Under the pieces are notes generated by a model. That model did not search any database and was not told the DNA's origin. It saw only the letters and a list, made by a program, of their open reading frames with translations. A stretch of DNA of 64,000 nucleotides, taken from Parerythrobacter jejuensis (GTDB taxonomy: Bacteria; Pseudomonadota; Alphaproteobacteria; Sphingomonadales; Sphingomonadaceae). Location: positions 2,831,387 through 2,895,386 of the forward strand of contig NZ_BAAAZF010000001.1 in assembly GCF_039536765.1 (NCBI RefSeq). Direction: 5' to 3'. Position numbers and translations under genes: made by a program. Below are positions 42,051 to 51,915 of this stretch, in pieces; within the stretch, counting starts at the first letter, position 1, and each line of letters begins with the position of its first letter.

Positions 42051-42775
42051 CTGGCTTCCAGCCGCATCCAGTCCGGCGCTGACGACGGATCAATGTCTGC
42101 AACACGCTGGTGGATCACTGCCAGGCCATGATCCTCATGCCGGACCTTGGTGCGCTTGGGGTCAGCCTGGTCGAGAGGCACAACCAGCAACCTGCGATTG
42201 ACCTTCTGGCGCCAGTTCATCCGCGCCGTGTTTTCCTGTCCGACATAGCATCCCTTCTCGAAACTCACGCCGTTCAGTTCAACCGCGTTGGTCTCCAGCC
42301 ATAGAATGTCACCCAGCTCGGCCCGCCCTTCCGGCACGCCCAGCGAAAGGCGATGCGCCAGCCAATCCGCATCGGCGCTGTCACCGTCGGGTGAAACCGG
42401 CCCAACCCAACGTGCGCCCAATGTCTCCAGCCGTGGATCCGTGGGATGTTCGCCGCTTGCATCGCGCTGCCAGAAAACACCCAACTGATCATCGCGCGCA
42501 ATCGCGATCTTGCGGCGCAATTGGTACATGCTGAGCCGTTTGGTCAACTCGTCAGCTGCATCTGCTTCGCAATCGATCAGCAGATCATCGCCATCAGCCC
42601 AGACGATAAAATCGAACAGAGCCTTGCCTTGCGGGGAAAGCAGGGCGGCATAGGCCGGCAGCGCGCCTTTCACATCATTGGTGACGAGGCCTTGCAGGAA
42701 TTCGGCGATATCCTCCGCCCCATCAAGCGGGGAAAGCCGGATCACGGCGCGATTGCTGAGGCGTTTGGCGGTCAT
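42047..42775 (-). CDS. ygfZ: Folate-binding protein YgfZ
   Basis: YgfZ is a GcvT-like tetrahydrofolate-binding protein needed for repair or assembly of certain Fe-S enzymes such as MiaB. The 242-residue protein carries the diagnostic motif FEKGCYVGQENTARM (K-G-C-Y-x-G-Q-E) and the GcvT-like start LSPLDGAEDIAEFLQGLVTNDVKGA. It is shorter than E. coli YgfZ (326). ATG 42775 was chosen over ATG 42796. It is divergent from the patatin-like gene by 35 bp. Confidence 0.93.
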   Translation of the reverse strand: MTAKRLSNRAVIRLSPLDGAEDIAEFLQGLVTNDVKGALPAYAALLSPQGKALFDFIVWADGDDLLIDCEADAADELTKRLSMYQLRRKIAIARDDQLGVFWQRDASGEHPTDPRLETLGARWVGPVSPDGDSADADWLAHRLSLGVPEGRAELGDILWLETNAVELNGVSFEKGCYVGQENTARMNWRQKVNRRLLVVPLDQADPKRTKVRHEDHGLAVIHQRVADIDPSSAPDWMRLEAS

Positions 42776-42810
42776 GGGAGCAAGTTGGGTCCTCATGCGC
42801 TTTAAACAAG

Positions 42811-43635
42811 ATGGCACAGGGCGAATACGATTTTGAGCAGCTGGTATTTTCCGGCGGCGGCATCCGATGCTTCTGGCATGGCGGGTTCCTGTCGGTGGCG
42901 GGAGACCGGCTGTCACTCCATCCGAAACGGATCAGCGGCGTCTCGGGTGGTGTCTTGTCCGGTGCGGCGTGGATTGCTGGCCGGGAACAACGCTTGCTGG
43001 ACGTCATGGGCGATGCTTTTGCGCGCAATGATTCCAATCTTGATGCAGCCAAATCCAATTTCACCGTTCATCAGGAAATGTACCGGCAAGTGGTGGCGGA
43101 TACGCTGGATAGCGATGCGATAGACGCAGTTTGCGAGGGCCCAGACTATGAAGCCGTCCTCGCCGTTCCTCCGCAATGGTTGCCGCCAATCATGTTTGTG
43201 ATACTGGCCGGCGCGCTCTATCAGACGGAAAAGGCGGTGAAATCCCGGCCACATCTGCGTTGGACCCGCAGGGTCGGCCTGCAACCCTTCCGTGTGGATG
43301 CGAAGAAAGCTGCGCGCGATGGCAAGCTGGTCGATCTGATCTGCGCGGCCGCAACGATACCCCCAGTGTTCGACGTGCCTGAATGGGATGGCAAGCGCGT
43401 GCTCGATGGTGGTTTGATCGACAAGGCACCCCCTCCGCAGCCGGATGAAGGACGCACATTGTTCCTTATGACCAAGCGCTATCGCAATCTGCCGGTAACT
43501 GACCGCTGTTTGTATCTTCAGCCGAGCTGCGAAGTGCCGGCTGACAAAATTGATTTTTCTGACCGCAGCAAGCTTGATCGGACGTGGCGTCAGGGCGCGC
43601 TGGATGGGACCGCCTGGCTGGCAGCGAACAGTTAG
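42811..43635 (+). CDS. Patatin-like phospholipase
   Basis: A 274-residue patatin-fold lipid acyl hydrolase. The oxyanion loop is SGGGIRCFWHGG, the nucleophile elbow is ISGVSGGVLSGA (G-x-S-x-G with Ser as nucleophile), and the catalytic Asp lies in VLDGGLIDKAP (DGG). It is at the short end of the family and shows no signal peptide, so it is probably cytosolic or loosely membrane-bound. Substrate lipids unknown. Its stop overlaps that of the convergent ATP-grasp gene. Confidence 0.9.
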   Translation: MAQGEYDFEQLVFSGGGIRCFWHGGFLSVAGDRLSLHPKRISGVSGGVLSGAAWIAGREQRLLDVMGDAFARNDSNLDAAKSNFTVHQEMYRQVVADTLDSDAIDAVCEGPDYEAVLAVPPQWLPPIMFVILAGALYQTEKAVKSRPHLRWTRRVGLQPFRVDAKKAARDGKLVDLICAAATIPPVFDVPEWDGKRVLDGGLIDKAPPPQPDEGRTLFLMTKRYRNLPVTDRCLYLQPSCEVPADKIDFSDRSKLDRTWRQGALDGTAWLAANS

Positions 43636-44513
43636 CTCAACCGCCGGTCAATTGCGGCCGCCATCATTGATGCCAGCTGTGGCCCTTGCTCTGGGTAGAG
43701 ATAGGGCTCGATCAATTCTGCTTCCATCAGCAACAATCCGCCGTCGGCACCGCGCACCATGTCGATGCGGGCATAGAGAGGAGTGTCCAACGGGATCGCA
43801 TCGATCACCGCCTGAGCGGCAGCGAGGTCCGGGGCGGAGGGCGAAAGCGGCTCCTCCGTTCCACCGTAAAGCGATTGCACACGGTAATCGCCATCGGCCG
43901 GTCGCTTGCGCAAGGCATGGGAAAACGCACCATCGACGAACAGGAAAGAGTATTCTCCGTCCTGCTGGATCTGCGGAAGGAAAGGCTGCAGCATGGCGGG
44001 GTGATCCATCCGCCAATCGGGGTCGGGCGAGGCCGCGTGATGGATCGACTGCCCCTCGGCCCCGGCACCAACCTGCCGTTTGGCCACCACGGATTCGGTG
44101 TCGAAGGTGTCCAGTGCATGCCGGATGTCGGTCGCGGTTGGATGCTCAACCCAAACAGTCGGGATCGTGGCCGCTCCGGCTTGTTCCAGATCGCGCAGGT
44201 ACGTTTTGCGCGAATTCCAGCGGACAAGGTCGGCTGGGTTGCAAACAATGTGTCCATGATCGGTAAGAGCGTCCAGCTGGCTCAGAAAATGGGCCTCGTC
44301 ATCCTGGTAGTCCCACGGCGTGCCAATCAGGATGACCGGGCATCCCTCGAAAGCATCCATCGGGGACCGCCAGTCTATCTCCACCAGCGTACGGCCCAGG
44401 GCTGCCAGTGCAGGGCACAGCGCATCAACCTGGATATCATGCTCGAAAGCGTCATCGCGCCGGGTGGAGGAGCCAGGGTGCGTGCCTGGACAGGTAAGGA
44501 AGCCGATCTTCAT
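43632..44513 (-). CDS. ATP-grasp (RimK/glutathione-synthetase-like) protein
   Basis: A 293-residue protein with ATP-grasp layout. The N-terminal Rossmann-like part is [11 protein letters not shown]..., then [18 protein letters not shown] and [16 protein letters not shown]. The ATP-binding lysine is in [18 protein letters not shown], and Mg-binding acids lie in [31 protein letters not shown] (E-A-E-L-I-E-P). Members ligate carboxylates to amines or thiols; the substrate is unknown. A group with WDY and IEPYL motifs recurs as orphan genes. ATG 44513 has GAGG upstream. Divergent from pyrC. Confidence 0.82.
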   Translation of the reverse strand: MKIGFLTCPGTHPGSSTRRDDAFEHDIQVDALCPALAALGRTLVEIDWRSPMDAFEGCPVILIGTPWDYQDDEAHFLSQLDALTDHGHIVCNPADLVRWNSRKTYLRDLEQAGAATIPTVWVEHPTATDIRHALDTFDTESVVAKRQVGAGAEGQSIHHAASPDPDWRMDHPAMLQPFLPQIQQDGEYSFLFVDGAFSHALRKRPADGDYRVQSLYGGTEEPLSPSAPDLAAAQAVIDAIPLDTPLYARIDMVRGADGGLLLMEAELIEPYLYPEQGPQLASMMAAAIDRRLS

Positions 44514-44581
44514 GCGATGAGCCTCTACGATCAGGATTGCCCGCTGGAAAGATCGGCCCGGCGCTTCTACAGAGCGACGTG

Positions 44582-45616
44582 ATGACACAGACGCTGACAA
44601 TCCGCCGCCCCGATGACTGGCACCTGCATTTCCGCGACGGCGCAATGATGGAAGGGGTGGTCGATTTTACCGCGCGCCAGTTTGCCCGGGCGATCGTGAT
44701 GCCCAATCTCACCCCGCCGGTGACCACTACGGCATTGGGTGCCGCCTATCGCGACCGGATTTTCGCCGCAGTCCCTGCCGGGCGCGGATTTACGCCCCTG
44801 ATGACTTGCTACCTGACCGATGAAACCGATGTCGATGACCTGGCGCAGGGGTTTGAACAAGGCGTTTTCACCGCAGCAAAGATCTATCCCGCAAATGCCA
44901 CCACCAATTCCGCCCGTGGTGTGACCGATGTCGACGGCCTGCGTCCGGTGTTCGAACGAATGGCAAAGATCGGCATGATTTTGTGCATCCATGGTGAGGT
45001 GACCGATGCCGAGGTGGATGTGTTTGATCGCGAGAAGGAATTTATCGAGCGCACGCTGGCACCGCTCCATGCCGATTTGCCGCAACTCAAAATTGTCTTC
45101 GAGCACATCACGACGGCGGATGCTGTGGAATTCGTGATGGAAGCGGGCGACTCGGTCGGCGCGACCATTACGCCCCAGCACCTTCACATCAATCGCAACG
45201 CAATGCTGGTGGGCGGGATCCAGCCGCATAATTACTGCCTGCCTGTTGCTAAGCGCGAGAAGCACCGTCTGGCCCTGCGCTGGGCAGCGACCTCCGGCTC
45301 GCCCAAATTCTTCCTCGGTACCGACAGCGCCCCGCACGAGAAACACACCAAGGAAAGCGCCTGTGGTTGCGCCGGCATTTTCAATGCGCCCTATGCGCTG
45401 GAAAGCTATCTTGAAGTGTTCGACCAGGAAGGCGCGCTGGACAAATTCGAAGGTTTCGCCTCGCTCCACGGACCAGCCTTTTACGGTTTGCCCGTGAATG
45501 AAGAGACGCTGACGCTGGAGCGGGTGGCCCACACTGTGCCGGACGTGCTGGATACCAAGGGCGGGGCGATTGTGCCCTTCCATGCCGGGCAGGAGCTTAA
45601 CTGGCGGCTGGCCTAG
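44582..45616 (+). CDS. pyrC: Dihydroorotase
   Basis: PyrC cyclises carbamoyl aspartate to dihydroorotate in pyrimidine synthesis. The 344-residue amidohydrolase is of the type II (E. coli) class: [13 protein letters not shown] (His-x-His zinc ligands), [25 protein letters not shown] with the Lys that is carboxylated, [20 protein letters not shown] and [15 protein letters not shown] (Asp). The stop overlaps the convergent rarD gene by 20 bp. Confidence 0.97.
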   Translation: MTQTLTIRRPDDWHLHFRDGAMMEGVVDFTARQFARAIVMPNLTPPVTTTALGAAYRDRIFAAVPAGRGFTPLMTCYLTDETDVDDLAQGFEQGVFTAAKIYPANATTNSARGVTDVDGLRPVFERMAKIGMILCIHGEVTDAEVDVFDREKEFIERTLAPLHADLPQLKIVFEHITTADAVEFVMEAGDSVGATITPQHLHINRNAMLVGGIQPHNYCLPVAKREKHRLALRWAATSGSPKFFLGTDSAPHEKHTKESACGCAGIFNAPYALESYLEVFDQEGALDKFEGFASLHGPAFYGLPVNEETLTLERVAHTVPDVLDTKGGAIVPFHAGQELNWRLA

Positions 45617-46511
45617 GTTTGGTTTTGGGCTGACGTTTCGACCACATATCCCACACGAACAGGGCCAGCGCGGTCCAGATCAGCGCGAAGCAGATGGCTT
45701 GTGCAGGTAGCAGAGGTTGCTCGAACACGGTCAGGCCAAGGATGAAGACGATGGTCGGGGCCAGGAACTGGATGAAGCCAAGCGTTGAATAGTCCATCCG
45801 GCGAGCCGCGATGGCGAACAGCAGCAGAGGCACAGCGGTCAACACGCCGCCAGCTATGATCGCGAGGCTGAGCCACAGCGAATCGTCGAAGGCAGAACCG
45901 GTTGGCGTTGCGGCATACCAGGCGGCGATGCCGAGAGCGGGTAGCAACAGGATCGCGCTTTCGATGGTCAGGCCGGGAAGCGAGCCGACCGCGACCTGCT
46001 TGCGCAGAAGGCCATAGGTGCCGAAGCTGAAGGCGAGCGTCAGGCTGATCCACAGCGTGGTCAGCGCGCCCGCGGCAAGGACGGCCACGCCCGCCGCTGC
46101 CAGCGCCACTGCAAGCCATTGCAGGCGGCTCAGCCGTTCCTTCAGGATCAGCGTGCCAAGCAACACATTGAGCAGTGGGTTGATATAATAGCCAAGACTG
46201 GCGGCATAAACCTGACCGTTCTGGATAGCCCACACATACACAAACCAGTTGATGGCAATCAGCGTCGCGCTCACCAGCAGAATGCGCAGGGCCTTGCGAT
46301 CGGCCAGTGCGGCCCGCAAGTCCGGCATTTGCTTGCGGAATGCCACGATCAGCAAACACACCGGCAAGGTCCACACAATGCGCCAGCCGACAAATTCGAA
46401 CGGCGGGACGCTACTGACGAGAATCAGGTAAAGCGGAAGAAAGCCCCAGATCACATAGGCTCCCAACGCGGCTGGCAGGCCCGAAGGCTGTTCGTGATCC
46501 TGATCGCTCAT
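45597..46511 (-). CDS. rarD: EamA-family transporter RarD
   Basis: A 304-residue drug/metabolite transporter with ten predicted transmembrane helices in two EamA repeats. RarD-type features are [71 protein letters not shown] and [19 protein letters not shown]. Substrates of RarD are uncertain; chloramphenicol resistance has been reported for some members. It is monocistronic-looking on the minus strand. Confidence 0.93.
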   Translation of the reverse strand: MSDQDHEQPSGLPAALGAYVIWGFLPLYLILVSSVPPFEFVGWRIVWTLPVCLLIVAFRKQMPDLRAALADRKALRILLVSATLIAINWFVYVWAIQNGQVYAASLGYYINPLLNVLLGTLILKERLSRLQWLAVALAAAGVAVLAAGALTTLWISLTLAFSFGTYGLLRKQVAVGSLPGLTIESAILLLPALGIAAWYAATPTGSAFDDSLWLSLAIIAGGVLTAVPLLLFAIAARRMDYSTLGFIQFLAPTIVFILGLTVFEQPLLPAQAICFALIWTALALFVWDMWSKRQPKTKPRPAAS

Positions 46512-46701
46512 TCACGGCCCCTAAGCCGATGGAATTGGCCCGGCAAGCAGCATTTCATCGACGGAATCCGCTCTGCTCATCGCAAATTTCGAATCTGACA
46601 GCGTGGTTGCATTCCGTTCAGGAAAGCGGGCGTAACTATGAACGCATCGGACGACGCTTGGTGGAATCGCCCGACCCGCCACGTTCGAAAAGGAAGATAT
46701 C

Positions 46702-47181
46702 ATGCACACGTCATTCAAAGCTGCCGCTCTCGCCATCGCCGCTTCGGGTCTGGCTGTCGCCACGCCCGCTGCTGCTGCCCCTGCGTCGCACAACGCACCG
46801 GTCACGCACTCGATCTATGCCGGCCAGACCGGAGTCAGCGAGACGGCCAATCATCACCGTCGCTGGCACCGCAAGGGCCGCGGCAACCGCGATTACCGTG
46901 ACTATCGCGACTACCGTGATGCGCGCGGCTATCGCGGCGACCGTTACTATGGCGAGCCGGTCTACCGTGACACCCGCATCTGGCGCGACCGCCGCGACGG
47001 CAATTACTATTGTCGCAAGCGCGACGGCACGACTGGATTGCTGATCGGCGCCGGCGTCGGTGCATTGATCGGCAACGAAGTCGCTGGCCGTGGTGATCGC
47101 ACGCTCGGAGCGATCCTGGGTGCGGCAGGCGGTGCGCTGCTTGGCCGTGCGATAGACCGCAGCAACACACGCTGCCGCTGA
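46702..47181 (+). CDS. Secreted glycine-zipper protein
   Basis: A 159-residue protein with a signal peptide (AALAIAASGLAVATPAAAAP). A basic, Arg/Tyr/Asp-rich middle with repeats (DYRDYRDYRD, 71-80 approx.) is followed by a C-terminal glycine zipper (GLLIGAGVGALIGNEVAGRGDRTLGAILGAAGGALLGRAI) that can form a membrane-inserted hairpin. Outer-membrane or periplasmic location is likely. AAAAGGAAG precedes the ATG. Function unknown; similar proteins are often called glycine zipper 2TM or 17-kDa surface-antigen-like. Confidence 0.85.
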   Translation: MHTSFKAAALAIAASGLAVATPAAAAPASHNAPVTHSIYAGQTGVSETANHHRRWHRKGRGNRDYRDYRDYRDARGYRGDRYYGEPVYRDTRIWRDRRDGNYYCRKRDGTTGLLIGAGVGALIGNEVAGRGDRTLGAILGAAGGALLGRAIDRSNTRCR

Positions 47182-47251
47182 CCCCGGCCAGCCCGAACCC
47201 ACCTTCGACCTCCTAGCGGGGTCGCAGCGCGGCACCCCACCAAGCCGCGGG

Positions 47252-47291
47252 AAGTGCCCTGTCGCCCGGTTTCGGGAGCAGGGCACTTTCA
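47252..47291 (+). terminator. Terminator after the glycine-zipper gene
   Basis: AAGTGCCCTG (47252-47261) pairs perfectly with CAGGGCACTT (47279-47288), with a 17-nt loop that itself holds CCCG-GTTT-CGGG, followed by TTC. It lies 70 bp after the glycine-zipper stop and before the lipoprotein gene. Confidence 0.7.
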
Positions 47292-47349
47292 TATGCCGTG
47301 CAATTGGACATTGACCCGGTCTTTACCCGCATCGCACTATGGCGGCACG

Positions 47350-48060
47350 ATGATCCGCCCGATTGCCCTCCTGCTCCCGGCAGCCATGCTCTCCGCCTGC
47401 AACAGCGCGGAAGAGCAAGCCGCGACCATACCGGAGCGGGATCCGGTGACGACACAGGCCTTGAACGACCAGATCATGGTTGATCCCGACCTTGCCGGAC
47501 TCAATGAGGCCAACGCCGCGTTGACAGGGGGCACAGACCATTCAATCCCTCCGGTCGTGAACACACGAGAGGCGATTGATGCTGCCCGGCTCGATGCTGC
47601 CGATATGGTGGGCGGGACAGATGAATTGGAGCCGTTGCCCAATCCGTCTGGCACCGACGATCCCTTGCCACAGGTGGCCCGCTACAGCCCGGCGGAGCTG
47701 GCGCGTCTTGTACCAGGTGTCGGGGCATGCGCCGATACGATCAGCTACACGGCGCAATGGGCGGCCCGTATGCCCGATACCTTCCCGGTTTATCCGCGCG
47801 GCAACACATTGGAGGCTGCAGGGACAGACGCGGGCGAGTGCTCGCTCAGGGTGGTGCGCTTCTTGACGCCGGTTTCGCGTGACGATGTATTGTCGTTCTA
47901 CCGCGCCCGAGCCAAGGCCGCGAAGTTTCCTGCCGACTATCGCCTGGCGGGGGTGGATCAGGTTGTTTCAGGCCGCAAGGGTGCCCTGGGCTACGCCGTC
48001 TACGCGACGCGGCGGGCCTCGGGCATCAGCGAAATTGCGCTGGTCACCACGGGTTTCTAG
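47350..48060 (+). CDS. Predicted lipoprotein
   Basis: A 236-residue protein with lipobox LSAC (signal IRPIALLLPAAMLSAC). An acidic, low-complexity region (20-120) is followed by a compact C-terminal domain, CADTISYTAQWAARMPDTFPVYPRG...ECSLRVVRFLTPVSRDDVLSFYRARA, which contains two cysteines and may form a small alpha/beta fold. Family not recognised. ATG 47350 lacks a strong ribosome-binding site. Its stop overlaps that of the convergent astD gene. Confidence 0.78.
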   Translation: MIRPIALLLPAAMLSACNSAEEQAATIPERDPVTTQALNDQIMVDPDLAGLNEANAALTGGTDHSIPPVVNTREAIDAARLDAADMVGGTDELEPLPNPSGTDDPLPQVARYSPAELARLVPGVGACADTISYTAQWAARMPDTFPVYPRGNTLEAAGTDAGECSLRVVRFLTPVSRDDVLSFYRARAKAAKFPADYRLAGVDQVVSGRKGALGYAVYATRRASGISEIALVTTGF

Positions 48061-49472
48061 CCGTCGCGGAAACCTACGCCGACAGTAGCGCGCGGCTGGT
48101 CCATTTCACTGCTGGCAACTGGATAGGCGCAATAGTCGGCGGCATAGAAGGCTGCCGGGCGGTGATTGCCGGACAAGCCCAGTCCGCCAAAGGGCGCTTT
48201 GGAAGAAGCGCCGTTGGTCGGCTGGTTCCAATTGACGATTCCGGCCCGGATATTGGCCCAGAACCGGTTATAGTCTTGCGGGGTGCCCCCTATTAGCGAG
48301 GCCGAGAGGCCGAACCGCGTATTGTTTGCTTCGGCAATGCCGGCATCCAGATCCTTGACTTTGATGACTTGCAGCAGCGGGCCGAACAATTCGACATCCG
48401 GCCGATCCTTGATCTTGGTCGTGTCGATAATGGCCGGGCTCAGGAACGGCAGGTTATCATCGGGGCGGGTCATGTGCTTGATCGCCTTGCCCCCGTTCGA
48501 GAGAAAATAGAGGAAGCTTTCGACCAGCTGGTCGGCGGCATCATTGTCGATCAGGCAGCCCATGAACGGTGCCGGCTCGGCGAAGGGCTCGCCCACAATC
48601 AAGCGATCAGAAAGTCGCTTCACCTCTTCGACAATCGCATCATACATGCTCTCGACCACGATCAGGCGACGCGCGGCAGTGCAGCGCTGGCCCGCAGTGG
48701 TGAAGGCGGAGCGGGCGATCAGGATGGCGGCATCGTTGATCAGCGGCGTGTCTGTCACCACGATCGGATTGTTGCCGCCCATTTCCAGGGCAACGATCTT
48801 GCCCGGATTGGTTGCCAACCTCTTGTTGATGGCGATCCCGGCTTGGGCGGAGCCGGTGAACAACACGCCGTCAATATCGCGGTGCGCGACCAGCGCCTTG
48901 CCCTCTTCCGGGCCACCGACGAAGAACTGTGCCACAGCCGCCGACATGCCGGCTTTGGTGAAACACTCCATCAGCAACTCGCCGACAGCGGGCGTTTTTT
49001 CGCTGGGTTTGAAAATCACCACATTGCCGGCGATCAATGCCGGAACGATATGGCCATTGGGCAGGTGGGCGGGGAAATTATAGGGCCCGAGGACAACCAT
49101 TACACCGTGCGGTTTGTGCCGTAGTGCGGCCGAGCCTGCCAGAGCGCCATCGAGCTTTTTCTGGCCGGTACGTTCGGCATAGGCGTTGATCGAGATTTCG
49201 ACCTTGTTGATCACCGCTTCGACTTCGGTCCGCGCTTCCCACAAGGGTTTGCCGGTTTCCTTGGCAATCAGCTCGGCAAATCTGTCGCTCGCGGCGCGCA
49301 CTTCATTGGCGAAACGGCGGCACAGTTCCATCCGGTTTGCCAATGGCTTGGCCGCCCAGGCTGGCCATGCCCGCCGCGCCCGATCGACAGCAGCATCGAC
49401 ATCCCCGACCTTTCCACGCCAGAGCTCTTCTCCGGTCGCAGGTTCGAATGAAATGATTTCGTTCTGGCTCAA
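48057..49472 (-). CDS. astD: Succinylglutamate-semialdehyde dehydrogenase
   Basis: AstD oxidises N-succinylglutamate semialdehyde with NAD+ in arginine catabolism by the AST pathway. The 471-residue aldehyde dehydrogenase has GPYNFPAHLPNGHIVPALIAGN, the NAD-binding FTGSAQAGIAINK, catalytic Glu in VALEMGGNNP and catalytic Cys in TTAGQRCTAARR. The PYNFPAHLPNGHI segment is typical of AstD. The other ast genes are not nearby, so this copy stands alone. It is downstream of selO on the same strand, 98 bp away. Confidence 0.9.
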   Translation of the reverse strand: MSQNEIISFEPATGEELWRGKVGDVDAAVDRARRAWPAWAAKPLANRMELCRRFANEVRAASDRFAELIAKETGKPLWEARTEVEAVINKVEISINAYAERTGQKKLDGALAGSAALRHKPHGVMVVLGPYNFPAHLPNGHIVPALIAGNVVIFKPSEKTPAVGELLMECFTKAGMSAAVAQFFVGGPEEGKALVAHRDIDGVLFTGSAQAGIAINKRLATNPGKIVALEMGGNNPIVVTDTPLINDAAILIARSAFTTAGQRCTAARRLIVVESMYDAIVEEVKRLSDRLIVGEPFAEPAPFMGCLIDNDAADQLVESFLYFLSNGGKAIKHMTRPDDNLPFLSPAIIDTTKIKDRPDVELFGPLLQVIKVKDLDAGIAEANNTRFGLSASLIGGTPQDYNRFWANIRAGIVNWNQPTNGASSKAPFGGLGLSGNHRPAAFYAADYCAYPVASSEMDQPRATVGVGFRDG

Positions 49473-49570
49473 AGTAAGGCGATCACTTTCCCGAATTCAG
49501 CGATGCCTCGCAGCATTGCCAAACGTCCCTGTCCTGTCGCTGGCATTCTCTAGCGCGTCTGGCGCTTTGG

Positions 49571-50980
49571 TCAATCTTCGCGCGGCGTGTTTCCCTGCGG
49601 TTGTGGAGCAATTCCATGCGCTTCCCCCATCCTGCGAATGGCCGCGATCTTGTCCTGGAGCGGTAGCCAATCATCCCGCTCGGCGATGGCAGACCACAGG
49701 GTCTCGACTTCATCCACCAGCATCGTTTCGGGCTGCCCGTCCGACCAGTAGGAATGCTCGTTCTCCTGGCGCTCGTAAGGCTCGAACACAGACGCCAGTT
49801 CTCCTTCCGCCGAAGCTCCGCTCCGGTGGCGAAAGAAGAAGGCGTCGGGTTGCCATTTGCCCTCGCGCAATTCCTTTTCGCACGCCGCTACCATGGCCGT
49901 ATCCTGCTCCATGCCAAGAGGCTTCAATCCCAGTCGCCAGCACCACCGCCGGGCCGTCGCCTCGGCATAGAGCGGCCCGAAGCGATTGAGGGCTGCGATC
50001 AGCGGATCGGCTTCTGTCAGCGCACGCAGAGAAACTGCAAATTGGCCAAGATTCCAATGTATTGCCTCGGGCTGGCGGCCAAATGCATAGAGCCCGTTCT
50101 GGTCGAAATAGGCCGCCGTAAAGCCGGAATCCCACGCCGGCAGCCAGCGCCACGGGCCGTAATCGAAGCTCTCGCCAGTGATATTCATGTTGTCTGTATT
50201 GAGCACGCCATGGACGAATCCGGCGACCATGTAGCTGGCAGCGAGGTCGGCCATGCGTTCGACCACCTGGTGCATCAATTGTACCGCGGGTTCTTCACGG
50301 CCCGGTGCATCAGCTGGCGGCATCGGCCCCGGGAATTGGGCCAGGCAATAGTCCACCAGCGCCGCCATGTGATCGGGCTCATCCTCCACCAACAGCCTTT
50401 GGAACGTGCCTATCCGGACATGCGAATGGCTGAGCCGGACCATCACGGCGGAGCGGGTGGGGGAAGGTTCGTCACCGCGCCAAAGCTCTTCGCCGGTTTC
50501 GATCACCGAGAATGTCTTCGATGTGTTGGCACCCAATGCCTCGAGAAACTCTGTCGCCAGGATTTCACGCATTGCGCCCTTCAGAGTCAGCCGCCCATCG
50601 GCACTGCGGCTGAAGGGGGTGGTGCCCGATCCCTTGGTGCCCAGATCGAGCAGCCGACCCTCACCATCGCGCATCTGGGCGAAGGTAAAGCCGCGCCCAT
50701 CGCCGATCTCCGGATTATAGACGCGGAATTGGTGGCCGTGATACTTAAGGGCGAGTGGCTGGAGCAGGGTCTTGGGCAAAGGCTCGAACCTGCCGAAATG
50801 CTGTTCCCATTGCCGGTCCGTCAGTTCGGCCAGACCCACGGCAGCAGCCCAGCGATCATTGCGGAAACGCAGCTGTGTTTTCGGGAAGTCCGCCGGTTCG
50901 ACCGGCGCGGCCAACCAAGCGGACAATTGTTCGATTGCACGCTCCGGCTGATACGAGGTTGCTTGCGGTTCTGCGCGCAT
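49571..50980 (-). CDS. selO: Protein adenylyltransferase SelO
   Basis: SelO (YdiU) is a pseudokinase that transfers AMP from ATP to protein Ser/Thr/Tyr residues. The 469-residue protein has LALKYHGHQFRVYNPEIGDGRG, LDLGTKGSGTTPFSR (glycine-rich loop), MVRLSHSHVRIGTFQR and the metal site FVHGVLNTDNMNITGESFDYGP (Asn/Asp pair). Bacterial SelO like this one lacks the C-terminal selenocysteine. ATG 50980 (MRAEPQATS) is preferred; frame open to 51064 overlaps the divergent hydrolase gene. Confidence 0.95.
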   Translation of the reverse strand: MRAEPQATSYQPERAIEQLSAWLAAPVEPADFPKTQLRFRNDRWAAAVGLAELTDRQWEQHFGRFEPLPKTLLQPLALKYHGHQFRVYNPEIGDGRGFTFAQMRDGEGRLLDLGTKGSGTTPFSRSADGRLTLKGAMREILATEFLEALGANTSKTFSVIETGEELWRGDEPSPTRSAVMVRLSHSHVRIGTFQRLLVEDEPDHMAALVDYCLAQFPGPMPPADAPGREEPAVQLMHQVVERMADLAASYMVAGFVHGVLNTDNMNITGESFDYGPWRWLPAWDSGFTAAYFDQNGLYAFGRQPEAIHWNLGQFAVSLRALTEADPLIAALNRFGPLYAEATARRWCWRLGLKPLGMEQDTAMVAACEKELREGKWQPDAFFFRHRSGASAEGELASVFEPYERQENEHSYWSDGQPETMLVDEVETLWSAIAERDDWLPLQDKIAAIRRMGEAHGIAPQPQGNTPRED

Positions 50981-51051
50981 CGCGCGATAGTGGCGGTGAG
51001 TGCTTGCCGGTGCAAGCGGGTGACACAAGAATTCCGGGACCGAAATTTTCC

Positions 51052-51915
51052 ATGGACCAGCCATTTGCCGATCGCTTCTGGGAAAGCGATGACGGTCTCA
51101 AGCTGCATTATCGCGATTATTCTGGCGATCCGGAACATGTACCGGTTGTGTGCATGCACGGATTGACCCGCAACGCGCGTGATTTTGCCGAGCTTGCTGC
51201 GCATCTGGCGGGCAATCGCCGCGTGATCGTGCCCGAGATGCGCGGCCGCGGGAACAGCGATTATGCCAAGGGCAGCGAGAGCTACGCACCGCCGCGCTAT
51301 GTCCAGGATGTCGAAATCCTGCTCAAACAGCTCGATATCAGCCGTTTCATCGCCATCGGCACATCGCTTGGTGGGTTGATGACGATGCTGCTGGCGCTGG
51401 CCGGGCCGGAACGGATTGTCGGGGCTGTTCTCAATGATATCGGGCCGGTGGTCGAGCCTGAAGGGATCGAAGGGATCCGCTCCTATGTCGGGCAAGGGGG
51501 CAGCTTCCCTACCTGGATCCACGCAGCCAAGGCGCTGGAAGAGGTCCATGCCCATGCCCATCCCGGCTTTGGTCTGGAAGACTGGCTGGCTATGGCCAAA
51601 CGCGTCATGGTAATCGGGCAGGGCGGCCGGATCAGTTTTGACTATGACATGGCGATCGCAGACCCTTTCCGTGCAGCCGACAGCAACGCCGTACCGCCTG
51701 ACGGTTGGCCAGCGTTTGAGGCCTTGGCCGGAACGCCGCTGCTGCTCGTGCGGGGCGCGCACTCCAACATCCTCTCGCCCGAAACCGTCGCGCAAATGCA
51801 GTCGCGCCATTCCGGTATGGAAGTTGTGACGATTGCCGATACCGGCCATGCGCCGTTGCTGACCGAGCCCGAAGCGGTCGCAGCAATCGACCGCTTGCTG
51901 GAGCCATTGGCGTGA
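51052..51915 (+). CDS. Alpha/beta hydrolase
   Basis: A 287-residue alpha/beta hydrolase with oxyanion motif MHGLTRNARDF, nucleophile elbow IAIGTSLGGLMTMLLAL (Ser in G-T-S-L-G), acid around RGAHSN, and His in ADTGHAPLL. No signal peptide. Substrate unknown. Start ATG 51052 opens the conserved domain and is only 71 bp from the divergent selO start. Its stop overlaps the GTG of the glycosyltransferase gene (GTGA), so these two are a coupled pair. Confidence 0.88.
   Translation: MDQPFADRFWESDDGLKLHYRDYSGDPEHVPVVCMHGLTRNARDFAELAAHLAGNRRVIVPEMRGRGNSDYAKGSESYAPPRYVQDVEILLKQLDISRFIAIGTSLGGLMTMLLALAGPERIVGAVLNDIGPVVEPEGIEGIRSYVGQGGSFPTWIHAAKALEEVHAHAHPGFGLEDWLAMAKRVMVIGQGGRISFDYDMAIADPFRAADSNAVPPDGWPAFEALAGTPLLLVRGAHSNILSPETVAQMQSRHSGMEVVTIADTGHAPLLTEPEAVAAIDRLLEPLA

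Noticed and set aside
46890..46925. Short direct repeats (GACTATCGC/GACTACCGT type)
   Set aside because: These encode in-frame DYR repeats of the glycine-zipper protein; not CRISPR, since units are 9 bp with no spacers.
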